NCBI RefSeq assembly: GCF_003597395.2 | Contig: NC_133771.1 | Location: 136,024,889 to 136,088,888, forward strand | From: Chelonoidis abingdonii | Taxonomy: Eukaryota > Chordata > Testudines > Testudinidae | Length of the DNA: 64,000 nucleotides | Reading direction: 5' to 3' | In this document: piece by piece, positions 1 to 12,771 of the stretch | Layout of the letters: the number at the start of each line of letters is the position of its first letter | Position numbering within the stretch: position 1 is the first letter of the stretch | Program-made: the position numbers and the translations under genes | The notes under the pieces: generated by a model | The model's input: only the letters and a program-made list of their open reading frames with translations | Database searches by the model: none | Told to the model about the DNA's origin: nothing

Positions 1-311
1 GAGACAATGTGTATGGAGGGACAATTACTCCCTCAGGCCTGGTCTACACTACGCGTTTAATTCGATTTAAAGAGTGTTAAATCGATTTAACATTGTACCC
101 GTCCACACTACAACACCCTTTATATCGATATAAAGGGCTCTTTAAATCGATTTCTGTACTCCACCCCGACGAGAGGAGTAGCGCTAAATTCGATATTAAC
201 ATATCGGATTACGGTTAGTGTGGACGGAAATCGACGTTATTGGCCTCCGGGCGGTATCCCACAGTGCACCACTGACCGCTCTGGACAGCAATCTGAACTC
301 CAGAAACTCAG

Positions 312-560
312 ATGCAGCGGGAAGGTAAACAGGAAAAAGCCCCGCGAATTGAATACATTTCCTGTTGCCCAGCGTGGAGCTCTGATCAGCACGGGTGGAT
401 GCAGTCTCAAATCCAAAAAGAGCTCCAGCATGGGACCATACGGGAGATACTAGATCTGATCGGCTGTATGGGGAGACAATCTGTTGTATCAGAGCTCCGT
501 TACAGAACACGAAATGCCAAAGCGTTTGAAAAAAATCTCCAGGATACACAGCGCTGTATG
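312..560 (+). pseudogene. Myb/SANT-like domain relic of the Harbinger-like element
   Basis: The plus frame opening at 312 contains a stretch ending LDLIG..GRQSVVSELRYR followed by TRNAKAFEK. This matches the (D/L)LI-x-WG-x-ESV-x-x-ELR...RN-x-x-x-(F/Y)-x-x-I pattern of Myb/SANT-like proteins carried by Harbinger transposons and of the many host-annotated MSANTD-like genes. The frame fails soon after (RCMNSITGSQ is frame-shifted noise), so only the first two helices are readable. There is no sign of a host gene around it. I treat it as transposon debris. Confidence 0.5.
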
Positions 561-876
561 AACAGCATAACGGGAAGCCAGAGACTCAATGGACACTCAT
601 GATGGAGGGGGTACTGGGACTCCAGCTATCCCACAGTCCACAGCAGTCTCTGAAAAGTATTTGCATCTTGGCTGAGCTCCCAATGTCTGTAGGTTCAAAC
701 ACAGTGTCGGCGTGGTTCAGGGAATAGCTACTCAGTTTCCCACCACCACCAACCACCACGTGAAAGAAATCATTTCTTGACTTCTTTCAATGTCACCTAT
801 GTGTACTGAATGCTGCTGGTAGACGTGATGCTGCAGCAGTGAAAAGCAGTATCCGCTCCTTCTCCCCCTCTCACGT

Positions 877-901
877 NNNNNNNNNNNNNNNNNNNNNNNN
901 N
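877..901. other. Assembly gap, run of 25 N
   Basis: Exactly 25 undetermined bases interrupt the Harbinger-like element. The corresponding stretch of the second version (about 7,540-7,575) shows little or no missing sequence, so the N run is probably a placeholder and not a measured gap. A fixed 25-base placeholder is typical of some long-read gap-filling software; that attribution is inference. Confidence 0.95.
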
Positions 902-2398
902 TCTCGGTGGTTAGACGGTACATTGCTGTATCCTCGTCGCATCAAGCCGTGAGTGCTCTTGCTGGCTAGGTGGGGCTGGCCGGGGGCCTGGGTAAAATGG
1001 ATGATCCAGTTACTCCAGTAGATGTACAGAATGGTGGTAACTGTCTTCATCATAGTAACTGGGGGCTGAGCTTCATCAGCCCCTCCCTTTCTGTGTAAAG
1101 AAAGTTCCGTACTGCCTGGACTTCATAGCCCGGGAGGCGCCTCCCCTCTTTGATCTCACTAACAAGTCTCTGTTTCTTTTCCTGCATTCTTTATACTTCA
1201 TGACACAAATGGGGGAACTGCCACGGTAGCCAGGAAGGTGGGGAGGAGGGAAGCACAGTGGGTTTTGCAGGGCACCCTGTGAAACTGACACGGAGCGCTG
1301 TGTCTGATACATGGTCCTCTAATACACTTGCCCCTTACTAGGCAGGACTGATCTTTTTTAGAGAACCGTAAGGAGGATGACTCAGTCAATCAGTCAATCC
1401 CAATTTTGCTTTTGCGTTGTGCCCCGGCGATTTCAGTAGGGCACTCATGATAGCAGCGACAGTACAGAGGGGAAAAATAACCGTCATCTCTTGCCAGTTT
1501 TCTCGGCAGTAGACAGTAACGACGACGCGTAACCCTCTACTATCATTGCAAAGCAAGTGAATGCTACTATGTAGCGTGGAGTATCGCCTCTCTCCGCGGC
1601 ATCCAGATCACATACGGTGCCGGAAAAAAAAAAGCTGAACGGCCCATGGTGCCGTGCTATGCGTCTGCGCCAGGGCATCCAGGGAAAAACTGCGAAGGAT
1701 TTGTCAGCTGATTTTTCCAGAGGAAGGAATGACTGATGACTTACCCAGAACCACGCGCACATAATGATCAACCAGAATTCCAAGGGCGGGGGAGATGCGG
1801 GAACTTGGGATAGCTACGGAAGAGCTACCCACAATGAACGCTTCAGAATCGACGTTAGCTCGGACATGGACGCCAACGCCGATTACTGTGCCTAGTGTGG
1901 CGCATGAAATCGAATTTATATATCAGTTTTATAAAACCGATTTTAGCTAAACTGATATTATCCCGTGTATAGACGTGCCTCAGTCTAGAGATCGAGCTCC
2001 AGGTCAGGGTTGTTGACAGAGGATTTTATTTTTCTACTGGAAATTCTGAATTTTTTACGGTTTCCCCAAGAGTCCCATAATTTCCTCCTCCCCTCCCAAA
2101 TCTACAGGTGAAAACTGAAGCATTGTTTTGGTTTTGGGTTGTTTTTTTTTTTTTTTGTTTGTTTTGATTGTGGGTGTTTTTGTGAGGGTTTAGTTGGAAC
2201 AATACATTTTCACTGCATTGAACATTTCTCACAGAAATATTGCCTCCCTCAAAAAAGCCATTTCCATCAAAAAGAAAAAATTCTATCAGCCTTAATTGTG
2301 TCAGAGCTAGATGAATCACATCTCTTGTAGATGAACCTGAACTTTAGATCTGGACTCACAGAATGCAGGGACTGATGTTCACATGTGTTTAAGAATGT

Positions 2399-2520
2399 TC
2401 ATTTCATAGATTCATAAAAATGAGAGGCCTAGCTGACCTCCTGTATATCAGGCCATTGAATTTCAACCCAGCTACCCTATATTTAGTCCTATAAAATAGT
2501 GTTTGTCATAAGAATAAGGC
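2399..2520 (-). mobile_element. CR1-like retroposon 3' scrap (first version)
   Basis: The motif TTTCATAGATTCATA followed by CTGACCTCCTGTATATCA.GCCATTGAATTT is the antisense form of a very common turtle and archosaur CR1-type 3' end. The rest is eroded. The same scrap recurs at 9,451-9,575. Confidence 0.4.
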
Positions 2521-5179
2521 TAGCTGTTCTTCCCCCTGCCAAGATATATGGGACACGAGTTTTTTCTGCATGTGTTTGTGCGTGTAGGGGAGACAGGAGG
2601 GGAACAAGTAAAGGATGCAAAGCCACCAGATGAGCACAGAGTGATTACGATATGAGGAGAATTGGCCCACTGACTTTTGTGCTCTCTTTTCAGAAAAGTT
2701 TATTTGCTTTCCCCTCTTCTTCAGTCCCTGTGCTTTTCGGATCTTCGCTATTAACTTAGCAGGAAAATTATTAATTTGACTGCTCTAAGAAGTTGCTCAG
2801 ATAATATATGCAGTTAATAACCTTGTTAGCAGGAAGGAAGGAGAGAACATTTAATCATGTATTGTAGAAATGGTTGCAAGCACTTTTTGAGATGATGAGT
2901 GCCAGACGGATGCTGCCCTCAGAGTAATGCACATGTATCTGATGCAGAAGATAGCTCTAAATATTAGTACAGTCTTTCAGGGAATAAGTAACACATGTAT
3001 GACTACTTTTGTGCATGTAGGACGAGGATATCACAGTATCTACTCTTCGCATCCTTGCATGATGTTGTCACAGAAGTGCAGGAATGGGATTTGAACTCTT
3101 TGCCTCGTATGGGTTGGCTCGAGGCTGCTGGTGTAATTATTGAGCCATCGGTTTAGGCTTGTGTGACTGTCTTGCCTGTGAATTTTCTATCGGGCGTGTA
3201 TATATTTCAACGAATGAGGGTGCCTTGGAGCTTTTAGAGTGTGTACGATTCTCTGATTCTGGTTACAAGATAAGTTTCAACAAGGCGGACTCCCGAAAAC
3301 CCTGCAGTTGAGGAAACTGATCATGCACATCGATGGCGTACCTATGCCCTGAAGATGTATCTGCTCTTCTGCTGATCGAAGAGTGTCCTGGCAACCAGAT
3401 TGCCTCCTCAATGACAGCCTAAAATTGAGTCTGTCTGTTGCGAAGCTGTCGACGAAGTCTATGAATTTCTAATAGTTCATTCTTAGGCCATCAGTGTTTG
3501 TAAATGGCTATTTCTGAACCGAGCGATAGAAGTGAATGACCTCCTTCCCAATAATTGAGTCATTTAACCTTTATTGACCAGATGGATCTAGGTTGTTGCT
3601 GTCCAGATGTCTCCACGGCAGCTTGGACAACAAGGAGTTCGAATGGAGAGAAAGGAACTTATGCCCAAAATAGCATTTTTCTGCCCTCTTGGGGTAGGGG
3701 TACAGGTCTTGGGAATATACGAGACTATTCTAGTGTTCCAGAATGCTTCATTAACGGTTTGCTTTCGGTGGATCCAGAGGTGTTCAGGGTTTATAGCTGA
3801 CATACTGAATTTCCCAGGAGACTGTAACGCTCTGAACACAAGTGTAGAGTTCCTGTAATTTTTATGGTCACTGGGAGAAGAATGGGATACTGGACGATTG
3901 CTATTCAGGATAGGACAGTCTCATGGTACCAGCAGACCTGCAGATCTGTTGCATAATTTCCTTTTTCATGGGGCAGGAGGAAGTCTGCTGTCCCTTACAG
4001 TGGGGGAAGGTGGACTGATCCCTAGTGGATTGTTGTCTTAGCGATGGTGTTGGGTCCTACGTCCATATGGTCAAAGGCTGATTGTGGAGGTCCCCATGGC
4101 AATGATGCCAACCATTCCAAGGCAGGTCTCGGTAGAGATTGGTTCCAGACTGACCAGGTCCCTGTCCGGGAAGGAACCCCATAGGAAGAGCATTGGTTCC
4201 TCAGGTGTTAGAGGCCAAAGAAAGAAATGCTGATTTGGATCCATCAGCAGTACCACAGTTCTGCTAGATGGAAACCATGGCTGGCTGCTGGAACAGAACA
4301 GACTCTGCCATAAATTTCATCCTGTGGATCAGGACTCCCTGTGAGAGTGAATGGCTGATATATGGAGATTGAGGATCCAGCAGAGCAAAAATGTCCTGGA
4401 TGGCATAGACTCTATCTTCAAGAGTATGAGAGGTCTGTCAAAGCGGGTCATTACAGTTTGTGCCCTGTCAGGTACAGAGCACAGTTCATCGTGGTTGGGC
4501 TCCCGATGATTTCATTTTGTTGTGCAGTCAGTGCCCAGAGCTGAAGGCTTAGTTTGTCCCCAGAGCCATTGCTGCCATAGAGCGCAGTTGGTACTGTTGC
4601 TGGATTTGTGGCTTTCTTGTAGACCCTTGATTAGAGATTCTAAGTCCACATGGCTGGCAAGACTTCAGCTTAGCAGAGCTGTATCGGATTCTTTGAGCAG
4701 ATTTAGACGTTATGGAAACTCCCTGCCTCACAACGACCCAATGAGGATCTGTGGGGATAATCCTTGCTCCTAAGTGGATCTCACAGCAGCAGAGTGCTGT
4801 CCTTGCTGAGTCAGGCCAATGTAGAGACTGGGTCTCCTGGCCTTGGTCTGACTGTACCTATGGTCGTTCCTTAGGTGCTTCTTTGAAGGAGATCCTGCTT
4901 CACAGTTGATGGGGAACGAGTAGCAGATACTGCACTGGCCAAATGAGCTTCCCCAGGCCAGCACAGGCAGCATTCATATTTGTGCGTGGACTGAGGGCAT
5001 GGCAAAGAGCACTGATTTTGAAACTGGGTTCATTGAGTCCTACCATAACAGGCGGGCGATGAGGGAATTCCCCAGGATAGGGAGTCTAATAACTACCAAC
5101 TTAGCTAAAAACTATCGGATAAATCTTTAACTGTTTACAAAATATCACCTATGTATTACAGATTGAAGAATAAGGAAGA

Positions 5180-6380
5180 CGAAGCTTTGACAGTGGAGCT
5201 TTTGACCCAGGCACGCGTAGTAGGAGAACTGGAGAGGCAGTCAGTCCATCTGCCTGTGTTATTACTGAAAACTGGGTGTGGCAGGACAGCTTGCCATTCT
5301 AAAGGCCCCCCCAGCTGCAGCGGAGGACCACTGGACCCGGGACAATGAGCATGGGACAACAAATGAAAAAAACAGGAATCGAGAAGTAAGCTAGGTTCAA
5401 ACAGGGTCCTATTGCATTCCAGGGGTGGGCGGCTTTGCCGCGCCTTCTAGACCTCCCCTCGCTAAGGGAGGATCCACAGTCTAGAACACCAACTTATTCG
5501 GGGACAACTATGAAAAAACAGGTGGGGAGTGAGGTCACAGGCTAACGAAGGGAACGATGGGGGACACGAGCAGAACCGGATAGGCCCCATGCTCCTCAAA
5601 GGGTTGAGGGAGCAGCGGAACTGTCGCCAGTGGACTCTGCCAGATGTGTGAAACTAGGGAGGAACGGACTCTGCCCGTAGGGGACGGCTGCCACCTCCAG
5701 GAGAAAATGGATAAAGTAGGCCAGAGAGGCTGTGCAGATGGGCAGCCAATCAGGGCCAGGCTGAGCTCATATATAAGTGCAGCACAAAGGGAGAATTAGT
5801 CTCCCTCTGACCTGTAAGTGAGGGGTGGCTCCTGGTAAAGGCAGCAACCCTGTACAGAGCAGTGTTGGGCAGGGTAGCAAGGCAGTTGAGCTCTGGTTGA
5901 CCCTGCCAGAACTGCAGGCTCGAAACAAGGGCTTGGTGGGTGCATTGGATACAGGGGATGGTCCAGGCAGCAGGCAGTGGGAGTGGAAGAAGGCCAGTGG
6001 CTGTCGTTCAAGGGTCTGGTGGCCCAGAGTAATGGCAGCTGGTTACCTACCTTGCACTGTACATTGCACACAGGGAGGACGGCCATGGACTGCCCTTTCT
6101 GGAGGTAAGAGGACTAACTTTGGAGGTGCGATGGCAATGAGGAAAAGTGGACTGGACTGATATTAACCCTGGAGGGGGAGAATGTAGTATGGGCATGCTG
6201 GCAGGCAGTGTCTGGAAGAGGACATGTGGTTAGAGAATGACATGCGTTGTCCTGGTGCTGGAGACTACACAGCTGAGCAGATAATGGGCAAGACATCACC
6301 TGCAGAGGCATCCACAGCTGAATGAGCTAATTCCCAGAGAGCCAGCAGAGAGGCACAGTGTGGTGAGGTCAGCACTGCAT
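5180..6380 (+). mobile_element. LTR-like block, first version
   Basis: Counterpart of 12,480-13,800. A TATATAA box (about 5,770) sits some 20 bases after CCAATCAGG (about 5,747). The GC-rich hairpin visible in the second version is broken here by dropped bases (about 5,424-5,450), which is one of the clearest signs that this version carries sequencing errors. Confidence 0.4.
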
Positions 6381-6939
6381 TACGCTGCCCTTTTCTCCTT
6401 GGTTGGAGGCATGAGAGGATGAAGGTAAACATGTGGCCACCCAGATGCAGCTTTCAGAAATCTCCAATTCTGGGTGCTGGTGTGCACATCTACCCCAGTG
6501 GAATACACAAGCCCAGCACTAAAGAAGGAAAGAGAGATTTTCAAATTGCTCAGCAGCAGCGCTCAGCGATTCCTGTTCTTCTGAGGCTGGATGCTGAGCA
6601 CTTTCAAAAAGCTGGTCTTTCTGTTGTGGATAAACTCAGAGTTAGGATGCCGTGCTCCAGTGTCACACACAATGCTGCACTGGCATGTTGCAATGCAACC
6701 AGGGCTAAATTTGTTACAATCAAGGTTAGTAGTGAATGTCATGTTGGGATCTACTACATCTCCGTGAGGTAGAGCTGATCCTGAATCTTTACTCATGCAA
6801 TTGCTTCACGCACTAACAGACCGTTGAGTCAATGGCGCTATACTAGAGTAAAGGTTGAACTTGAGTGAGTGTTATATTTAAAAAAAATACTGACAAATAA
6901 GAAGGAGACAGATCTGAGAGACAATAGTACTGCTGAATG

Positions 6940-7172
6940 CCTGAAATGTCTTCCAAGCGATGAGATCCTCAGCGAAGGTGAAGACGTGTGAGCTTCTTGC
7001 CGCTGAACTAAGTTCCTGCTCCAAGGGAGAGGAAGGCCCACCAAAGCGTCCGACTGCGTTGTTGGGGAGCATCTCCACGAGCAATGCCCCGGTGGACTTC
7101 ATGACACAGTAGGGAAACAGACAGGACCATAAAAGCGAGAGAAGCAGCTTATCCCGGCCTAGCACCCCGCAG
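6940..7172. other. Unrelated spacer between the two versions
   Basis: These 0.23 kb match neither flank of the duplicated block. The minus strand is open from about 7,165 through the spacer, with readable text such as PNNAVGRFGGPSSPLEQEL, but I recognise no family and the frame merely runs into the duplicated block. It may be a piece of another locus introduced during gap filling, or the real left flank of the second contig. Confidence 0.6.
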
Positions 7173-8995
7173 CGAATGCAAAAGCGTTTGAAAAAAATCT
7201 CCCAGGATACACCAGCGCCCGCTATGGAACAGCATAACGGGAGCCAGAGACTTCAATGGCAGCACTCATGGCGATGGAGGGGGTAGAGACCTACCAGCTA
7301 TCCCACAGTCCACAGCAGTTCTCTGAAAAGCTATTGCTATTTCTTCCGGCCTGACGCTCCCAATCCGTCTGTAAGGTTCAAACACAGGTCTGCGTGGTTC
7401 AGGGAATAGCTACTCAGTTTCCACCACCACCACCACCCACACGTGAAAGAAATCATTTCGTGACTTCTTTCAATGTCACCCTATGTGTACTGGAATGCTG
7501 CTGGTAGACGTGATGCTGCAGCAGGAAGAGCAGTATCCGCTCGCCTACTCCACCGTTCCCGGTGGTAAATACCCCGGTACACATATTGACTGCATTCCGT
7601 CGCGCCATCAGCCCGTTGAGTGCCCTCGGCTCGCACTACCTCCCCCAGGCCTGAGCGGCCGGCGAGGGCACCCCTGCGGTAATAAGAATTCCGGGAAATG
7701 ACTCCCAGTATACACTACCCAGCTAGATGCGTACAGGACATGCTCGGTCAACATCGTCTTATCATAAGTCAACTGGGGCTGAGCTCATCAAGCCCCCTCA
7801 CCTTCCCCTCCTGTTGCAGAAAAGATTCTACTGCCCTCGACGTGTCAGACCGCCCCCGGGGACCGGCCTGCCTCCCCCCCTCATCCTGTATCTGCACTAA
7901 CCCAATGTCTCACTCCCATGTATTTCTTAATGTACACTAAGACCGCATTCTTTATAACTCATACAAGACACAACCCCGTAGCCAATGGAGCGGCGGGGCA
8001 CCACAACAACTCACATAGCCAACCAGCGCCGACCGCCCAACCAGGATAGCGTTGGGCCCACCACCGTGAGGAGGGAGATGCATCACAGGTCGGGGGTTTT
8101 TGGCGGCCCCGGGCCGCCCCCCCTGTTGAATACTCGACACGGAGCCCAGCCTGTGCTCTGATACAGCTGGTCCCCTTCTGTTTAATATCCGCCTCCCTTA
8201 CTCTCAGCGGCAGGACTGCCTTCTATTTTTCAGAACACATACAGGTAGTACCAGATGACCCATCGAGGTCCCATCGCAAAGCAGTTAATCCAGATTATTG
8301 CTTTTGGCGTTGTCGCCGCCACAGACCGGACCGATTGCTCTAGGGCACTCACTCCGATAGGCCCCAGAGCGGAACAGTAACTGCAGGGGAAAGATAACCC
8401 GTCCCATCTCATTGCCGAGTTTCCTCGCGCGCAGTGAGAAGAACACCAAACGAACGAACCTGTAACCCCACCTGCTTACTACATTGCAAAAATGGCAAGT
8501 GAATTGCTACCCTATGTAGCGGCTGGCAGTACGCCCTCCCTCTCTCCCCCCGCCGGCATCCATACACGCATACGGTGCCGGAAAAATAAAAAAGCTGAAG
8601 CAGGGCTCCAGGTGCCGTGCTAGATGCAGCTTGCAGGCAATCGGAAAAAAACCCGGCGGCACCAAAGGATTGTCAGGCTGATGTTTTCTACGCGACAGAG
8701 GAAGCAATCGACTGGATGCATTTACCGCAGGTAAGCCAGCTCCTCCGCGACAATAATGAATTTCAATCCCAGAATTCCAAGGGGCGGGGAGACTGCGGGG
8801 AAACTATGGGATAGGCTACGGAAGAGCTACCCACAATGCAACGCTTCAGAAATCGACGTTAGCCTCAGACCATGGACGCACAACGCCGAATTACTGTGCC
8901 TAGTGTGGCCGCATGAAATCGAATTTATAATATCAGTTTTATAAAACCGATTTTAGCTAAATCGATATTATCCCGTAGTATAGACGTGGCCTCAG
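7173..8995. mobile_element. Harbinger-like element, second version, 5' truncated
   Basis: This is the right 1.8 kb of the element seen at 41-1,995. It begins abruptly at the junction with the spacer, lacking the left terminal repeat and most of the SANT-like relic. It ends in CCCGTAGTATAGACGTGGCC, the inverted terminal motif. Loss of the left end at an assembly junction suggests misjoining and not transposon biology. Confidence 0.6.
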
Positions 8996-9450
8996 TCCTA
9001 GAGATCGACCCTCCAGGTCAGGGTTGTTTGACAAGGGGATTTTATTTTTCTACTGGAAATTCTGAATTTTTTTACGGTTTTCCCCCAAGATGTCCCATAA
9101 TTTCCCTCCTCCCCCTCCCAAAAAATCATAGGTGAAAACTGAAGCATTGGATTTTGGTTTTGGGTTGTTTTTTTTTTTTTGTTTTGTTTTGATTTTGTGG
9201 GTTTTTTGTGAAGGGGGTTTAGTTGAAAAAACAAGACATTTCAAATGCAATGAACATGTTCTCACAGAAATATTCGCCTCCCTCAAAAAAGCCATTTTCC
9301 ATCAAAAAAATAGAAAAATTTCTATCAGCCTTAATTGTGTCAGAGCTAGATGAATCACATACTCTTGTAGATGAAACCTGAACTTTAGATCTGGACTTCA
9401 CAGATAAATGCAGGGGGACTGATGTTCAACCATGGTGTTTAAGAATGTTT

Positions 9451-9575
9451 TCATTTCATAGATTCATAAAAATAAGAGCGCCTAGTCTGACCTCCTGTAT
9501 ATCACAGGCCATTGAATTTCACCCAGCTACCCCTATATTTAGTCCTATAACTAGTGTTTGCATAAAGAATAAGGC
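9451..9575 (-). mobile_element. CR1-like retroposon 3' scrap (second version)
   Basis: Antisense TTTCATAGATTCATA and CTGACCTCCTGTATATCACA, better preserved than the copy at 2,399-2,520, which lacks several bases of it. Confidence 0.4.
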
Positions 9576-12500
9576 ATGACTCTGTTCTCTCCCCCTTGCC
9601 AAGATCATATGGGACCAAGGGTTTTTTTCTGCATGTGTTTGTGCGTGTAGGGGAGAAGGGAAGGGGGAACAAGTAAAGGATGCAAAGCCACCAGATGGAA
9701 GCAACAGAGGATGATTACAGGATTAAGTGGAGGGAAATTGGCCCAGTGACTTTTGTGCTCCTCTTTTCTCAGCAAAGTTTTATTTGCTTTCCCCTCTTCC
9801 TGTCAGTCCCTGTGCCTTTTCGGATCTTCGCTATTAAACTTAGCAGGAAAATTATTAATTTGACTGCTCATAAGAGTTGCTCAAAGATAAATATATGCAG
9901 CTTAATAAACCTTGTTAGCAGGAAGGAAGGAGAGAACATTTAATTCATGTATTGTAGAAATGGTTGCAAAGCACTTTTGAAGATGAAGAGTGCCATGACT
10001 AGGATGCTGCCCTCAGAAGTAATGCACATGTATCTGATGGCAGAAGATAGCTCTAAATATTAGTACAGTCTTTCAGGGAATAAGTAGCACATGTAATGAC
10101 TACTCTTGGCTGCATGTAGGAGCGAGGGATATCACAGATACTCTACCTCTTCGCATCCTGGCACTGATGTTGTCACAGAAGGTGCAGGGAAATGGGACTT
10201 GTGAACTCTTTGCCTCGTATGGGTTGGCTCAGAAGGCTGCTGGTGGTAAAATTATTGAGCCATCGGTTTAGGCTTGTGTGACTGTCTTGCCTGTGGAATT
10301 TTCTCTTCAGGGCAGGTGTATATATTCCCAACGAATGGAGGGTGGCCTTGGAGTCCTTTAGAGTGTGTAACGATTCATCTGACTTCTGGTTACAAAGATA
10401 AGTTTCAACAAAGGGCAGGACCTCCCCAGAAAACCCTGCAGTGGGAAACTGATTCATGGCACATCGTAATGGCAGTACCTATTGCCCTTGAAGATGTATC
10501 TGCTGCATCTACTGCTGATCGAAGAGTGGTCCTGGCAACCAGATTGCCTCCCTCAATGACAGCCTAAAATTGAGCTCTGTCCTGTTGCGGAAGCTTGTCG
10601 ACGAAGTCTATGAATTTATAATAGTTCATTCTTAGCCATCAGTGTTTGGTAATTGGCTATTCTGAACCGAAGGCGATAGAAGTGAAGACCTTCCTTCCCA
10701 ATAAATTGAGTCATTTACCCCTTTATTGACCAGATTGGATCTAGGTTGTTGCTGTCCAGATGTCTCCACGGCAGCTTGGACAACCAAGGAGTTAGGAACT
10801 GGATGAGAAAAGAGAACTTATGCCCAAAATAGCATTTTTCTGCCCTCTTGGGGTAGGGGTACAGGTCTTGGGGATATACGAGACTATTCTAGCTGGTTCC
10901 AGAATGGCTTCATTAACAGGATGTGCTATTCGGCTGGATCCAGAGGGTGTCCAGGAGTTTATGCTGACAATCCTGAACTTCTCCCCAAGGAAGATCTGTA
11001 AAGCCTCTGAAACAATGTGTAAGAGTTCCTGGAATTGTTTATGGTCACTGGGGAGAATGGGGATACTGGAGCAATTGCTTCATTCAGGGATGAGGACAGT
11101 CTCATTGGTACCAGCAGACCTGCCAGATCTGGTTCATAATTCTCCTTTTTCATGGGGCCAGGAGGAAGCTCTGCCTGTCCTCTCACAGGGGAAAGGTGGA
11201 CTGACTCCCTAGTGGATCATGTTGTCCTTGCAGGATGGTATGGGTCCTACAGTCCCCACTATGGTCAAAGGCTGATTGTGGAGGTCCCCATGGCATGGGA
11301 TGCCAACCATTCCAAGGCAGGTCTCAGGTAGAGATTGGTTCCAGACTGACCCAGGTCCCCTGTCCGGGAAGGAACGCCCCATAGGAAGAGACATTGGTTC
11401 CTCAGGTGGTTCAGAGGCTCCAAGAAAGAAAATGCTGATTCTGGATCCATCAGCAGTACCAACAGTTCTGCTAGATGGAAACCATGGCTGGATGCTGGAA
11501 AAGGAAACAGACTCTGCCCATAAATTTCATCCTGTGGAATCAGGACCTCCCTGGAGAGTGAATGGCCTGATAGTCATGGAGATTGAGGATCCAGCAGAGC
11601 AAAAATGTCCTGGGATGGGGCATAAGACTCTACTCTTCATAGAGTATGAGAGGTCCTGTCAAAGCCGGAGCAGTTACAGTTTGTGCCCCTGTCAGGTGAG
11701 GCAGAGCCAGTATCATCAGTGGTTGAGGCTCCCGATGATTTCATTTTGTTGGTGCAGTCAGTTCCCAGAGCTGAGGCTTAGTTGGTCCCAGAGCCATTGC
11801 TGCCACTAGAGCGCAGTCTGGTACTGATGCTGCCCTGGATTTGTGGGCTTTCTTGTCACGACCCTGTGATTTAGGACATTCTAAGTCCACATGGGCTGAG
11901 CAGGAAGACTTCTCAGCTTAGGCAGAGCTGTATCGGACTTCTTTGAAGCAGATTTAGAACGTTTATGAGAACACTCCCTGCCCTCCCAACAAGACCCCAA
12001 TGAGGGATCTGTGGGGATAAATTCCCTTGCTCCTAAGTTGGATCTCACAGCAGCAGGTGCTGTCCTTGCTGAGTCAGGCCAATGTAGAGACTGGGGTCTC
12101 CTGGCCTAGGTCTGACTGTAGCCTCATGGTCGTCTCCATTAGGTGCTTCTTAAGGAGAAGATCCTGCCCTTCACAGGTATGACTGGGGAACGAGTAGCAG
12201 ATACTGCACCTGGCCAAAACATGAGCTTCCCCCAGGCAGCACAGGCAGCATTCATATTTGTCGCTGACTGAGGAGCATGGACAAGAAGCACTGATTTTGA
12301 AACCTGGGGTTCTGGGCATAGTCCAGTACCCATAACAGGGCAGGGAGTAGGGAAATTCCCCAGGATAGGGAGTCTAACTAACTACCAAACTTAGCTAAGA
12401 ACTATCGGATAAAATTCTTTAACTGTTTACAAAAAATATCACCTATGTATTTACAGATTGAAGAATAAAGGAAGACGAAGCTTTGGACAGTGGAGCTTTT

Positions 12501-12748
12501 GACCCAGGCCACGCAGTAGTAGGAAAGAACTGGAGAGGCAGTCAGTCCACTCTGCCTGTAGTCTTACTGAAAACCTGGGGGGTGGGCAGGCACAAGCCTG
12601 CCCACTTCTAAAGGCCCCTCCCCCAGCCTAGCAGGAGGGACCACTGGACCCAGGGACCAAATGAGCATGGGGGACAACAAATGAAAAAAACAGGAATCGA
12701 GGTGAAGGTCATAGGTTCAAAACGAGGGTCCTATTGGCATCCCAGGGG

Positions 12749-12771
12749 GTGGGCGGGCTTTGCCCGCCCAC
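12749..12771. repeat. Perfect GC-rich hairpin, 10-bp arms, 3-base loop
   Basis: Arms GTGGGCGGGC and GCCCGCCCAC surround a TTT loop. The matching place in the first version reads GTGGGCGGCTTTGCCGCGCC, with arm bases dropped. Confidence 0.85.

Larger units (their letters stand above)
41..1995. mobile_element. PIF/Harbinger-like DNA transposon, eroded, about 1.95 kb
   Basis: The left end reads CCTGGTCTACACTACG and the right end, near 1,960-1,990, reads as its inverted counterpart (TATAGACGTGCCTCAG), with AT-rich ATCGATTTAA-type subterminal sequence at both ends. I recognise this layout from a high-copy turtle Harbinger-like family. The interior has no intact transposase. A Myb/SANT-like relic lies at 312-560 and the remainder is broken in all frames, partly by decay and partly by what look like sequencing indels. 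The 25-N gap falls inside it. Superfamily assignment is by terminal motif and the SANT-like relic, not by transposase. Confidence 0.65.
513..6939 (+). repeat. First version of a duplicated 6.4-7.2 kb block, low quality
   Basis: This segment aligns end to end, in the same orientation, with 7,173-14,390. Anchors include AAAGCGTTTGAAAAAAATCT (about 520 and 7,181), a T-rich run (about 2,140 and 9,165), CCATCGGTTTAGGCTTGTGT (about 3,147 and 10,260), a TATA-bearing block (5,770 and 13,124) and TACTGCTGAATG (6,928 and 14,379). It is about 790 bases shorter than the other version because single bases are missing throughout, especially in homopolymers. That pattern fits uncorrected long reads better than evolutionary divergence. 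No host gene is visible. Confidence 0.85.

Noticed and set aside
11276..11809. 177-codon plus frame in the second duplicated version
   Set aside because: The matching place in the first version does not keep it open, the region is error-prone, and no domain is recognisable.
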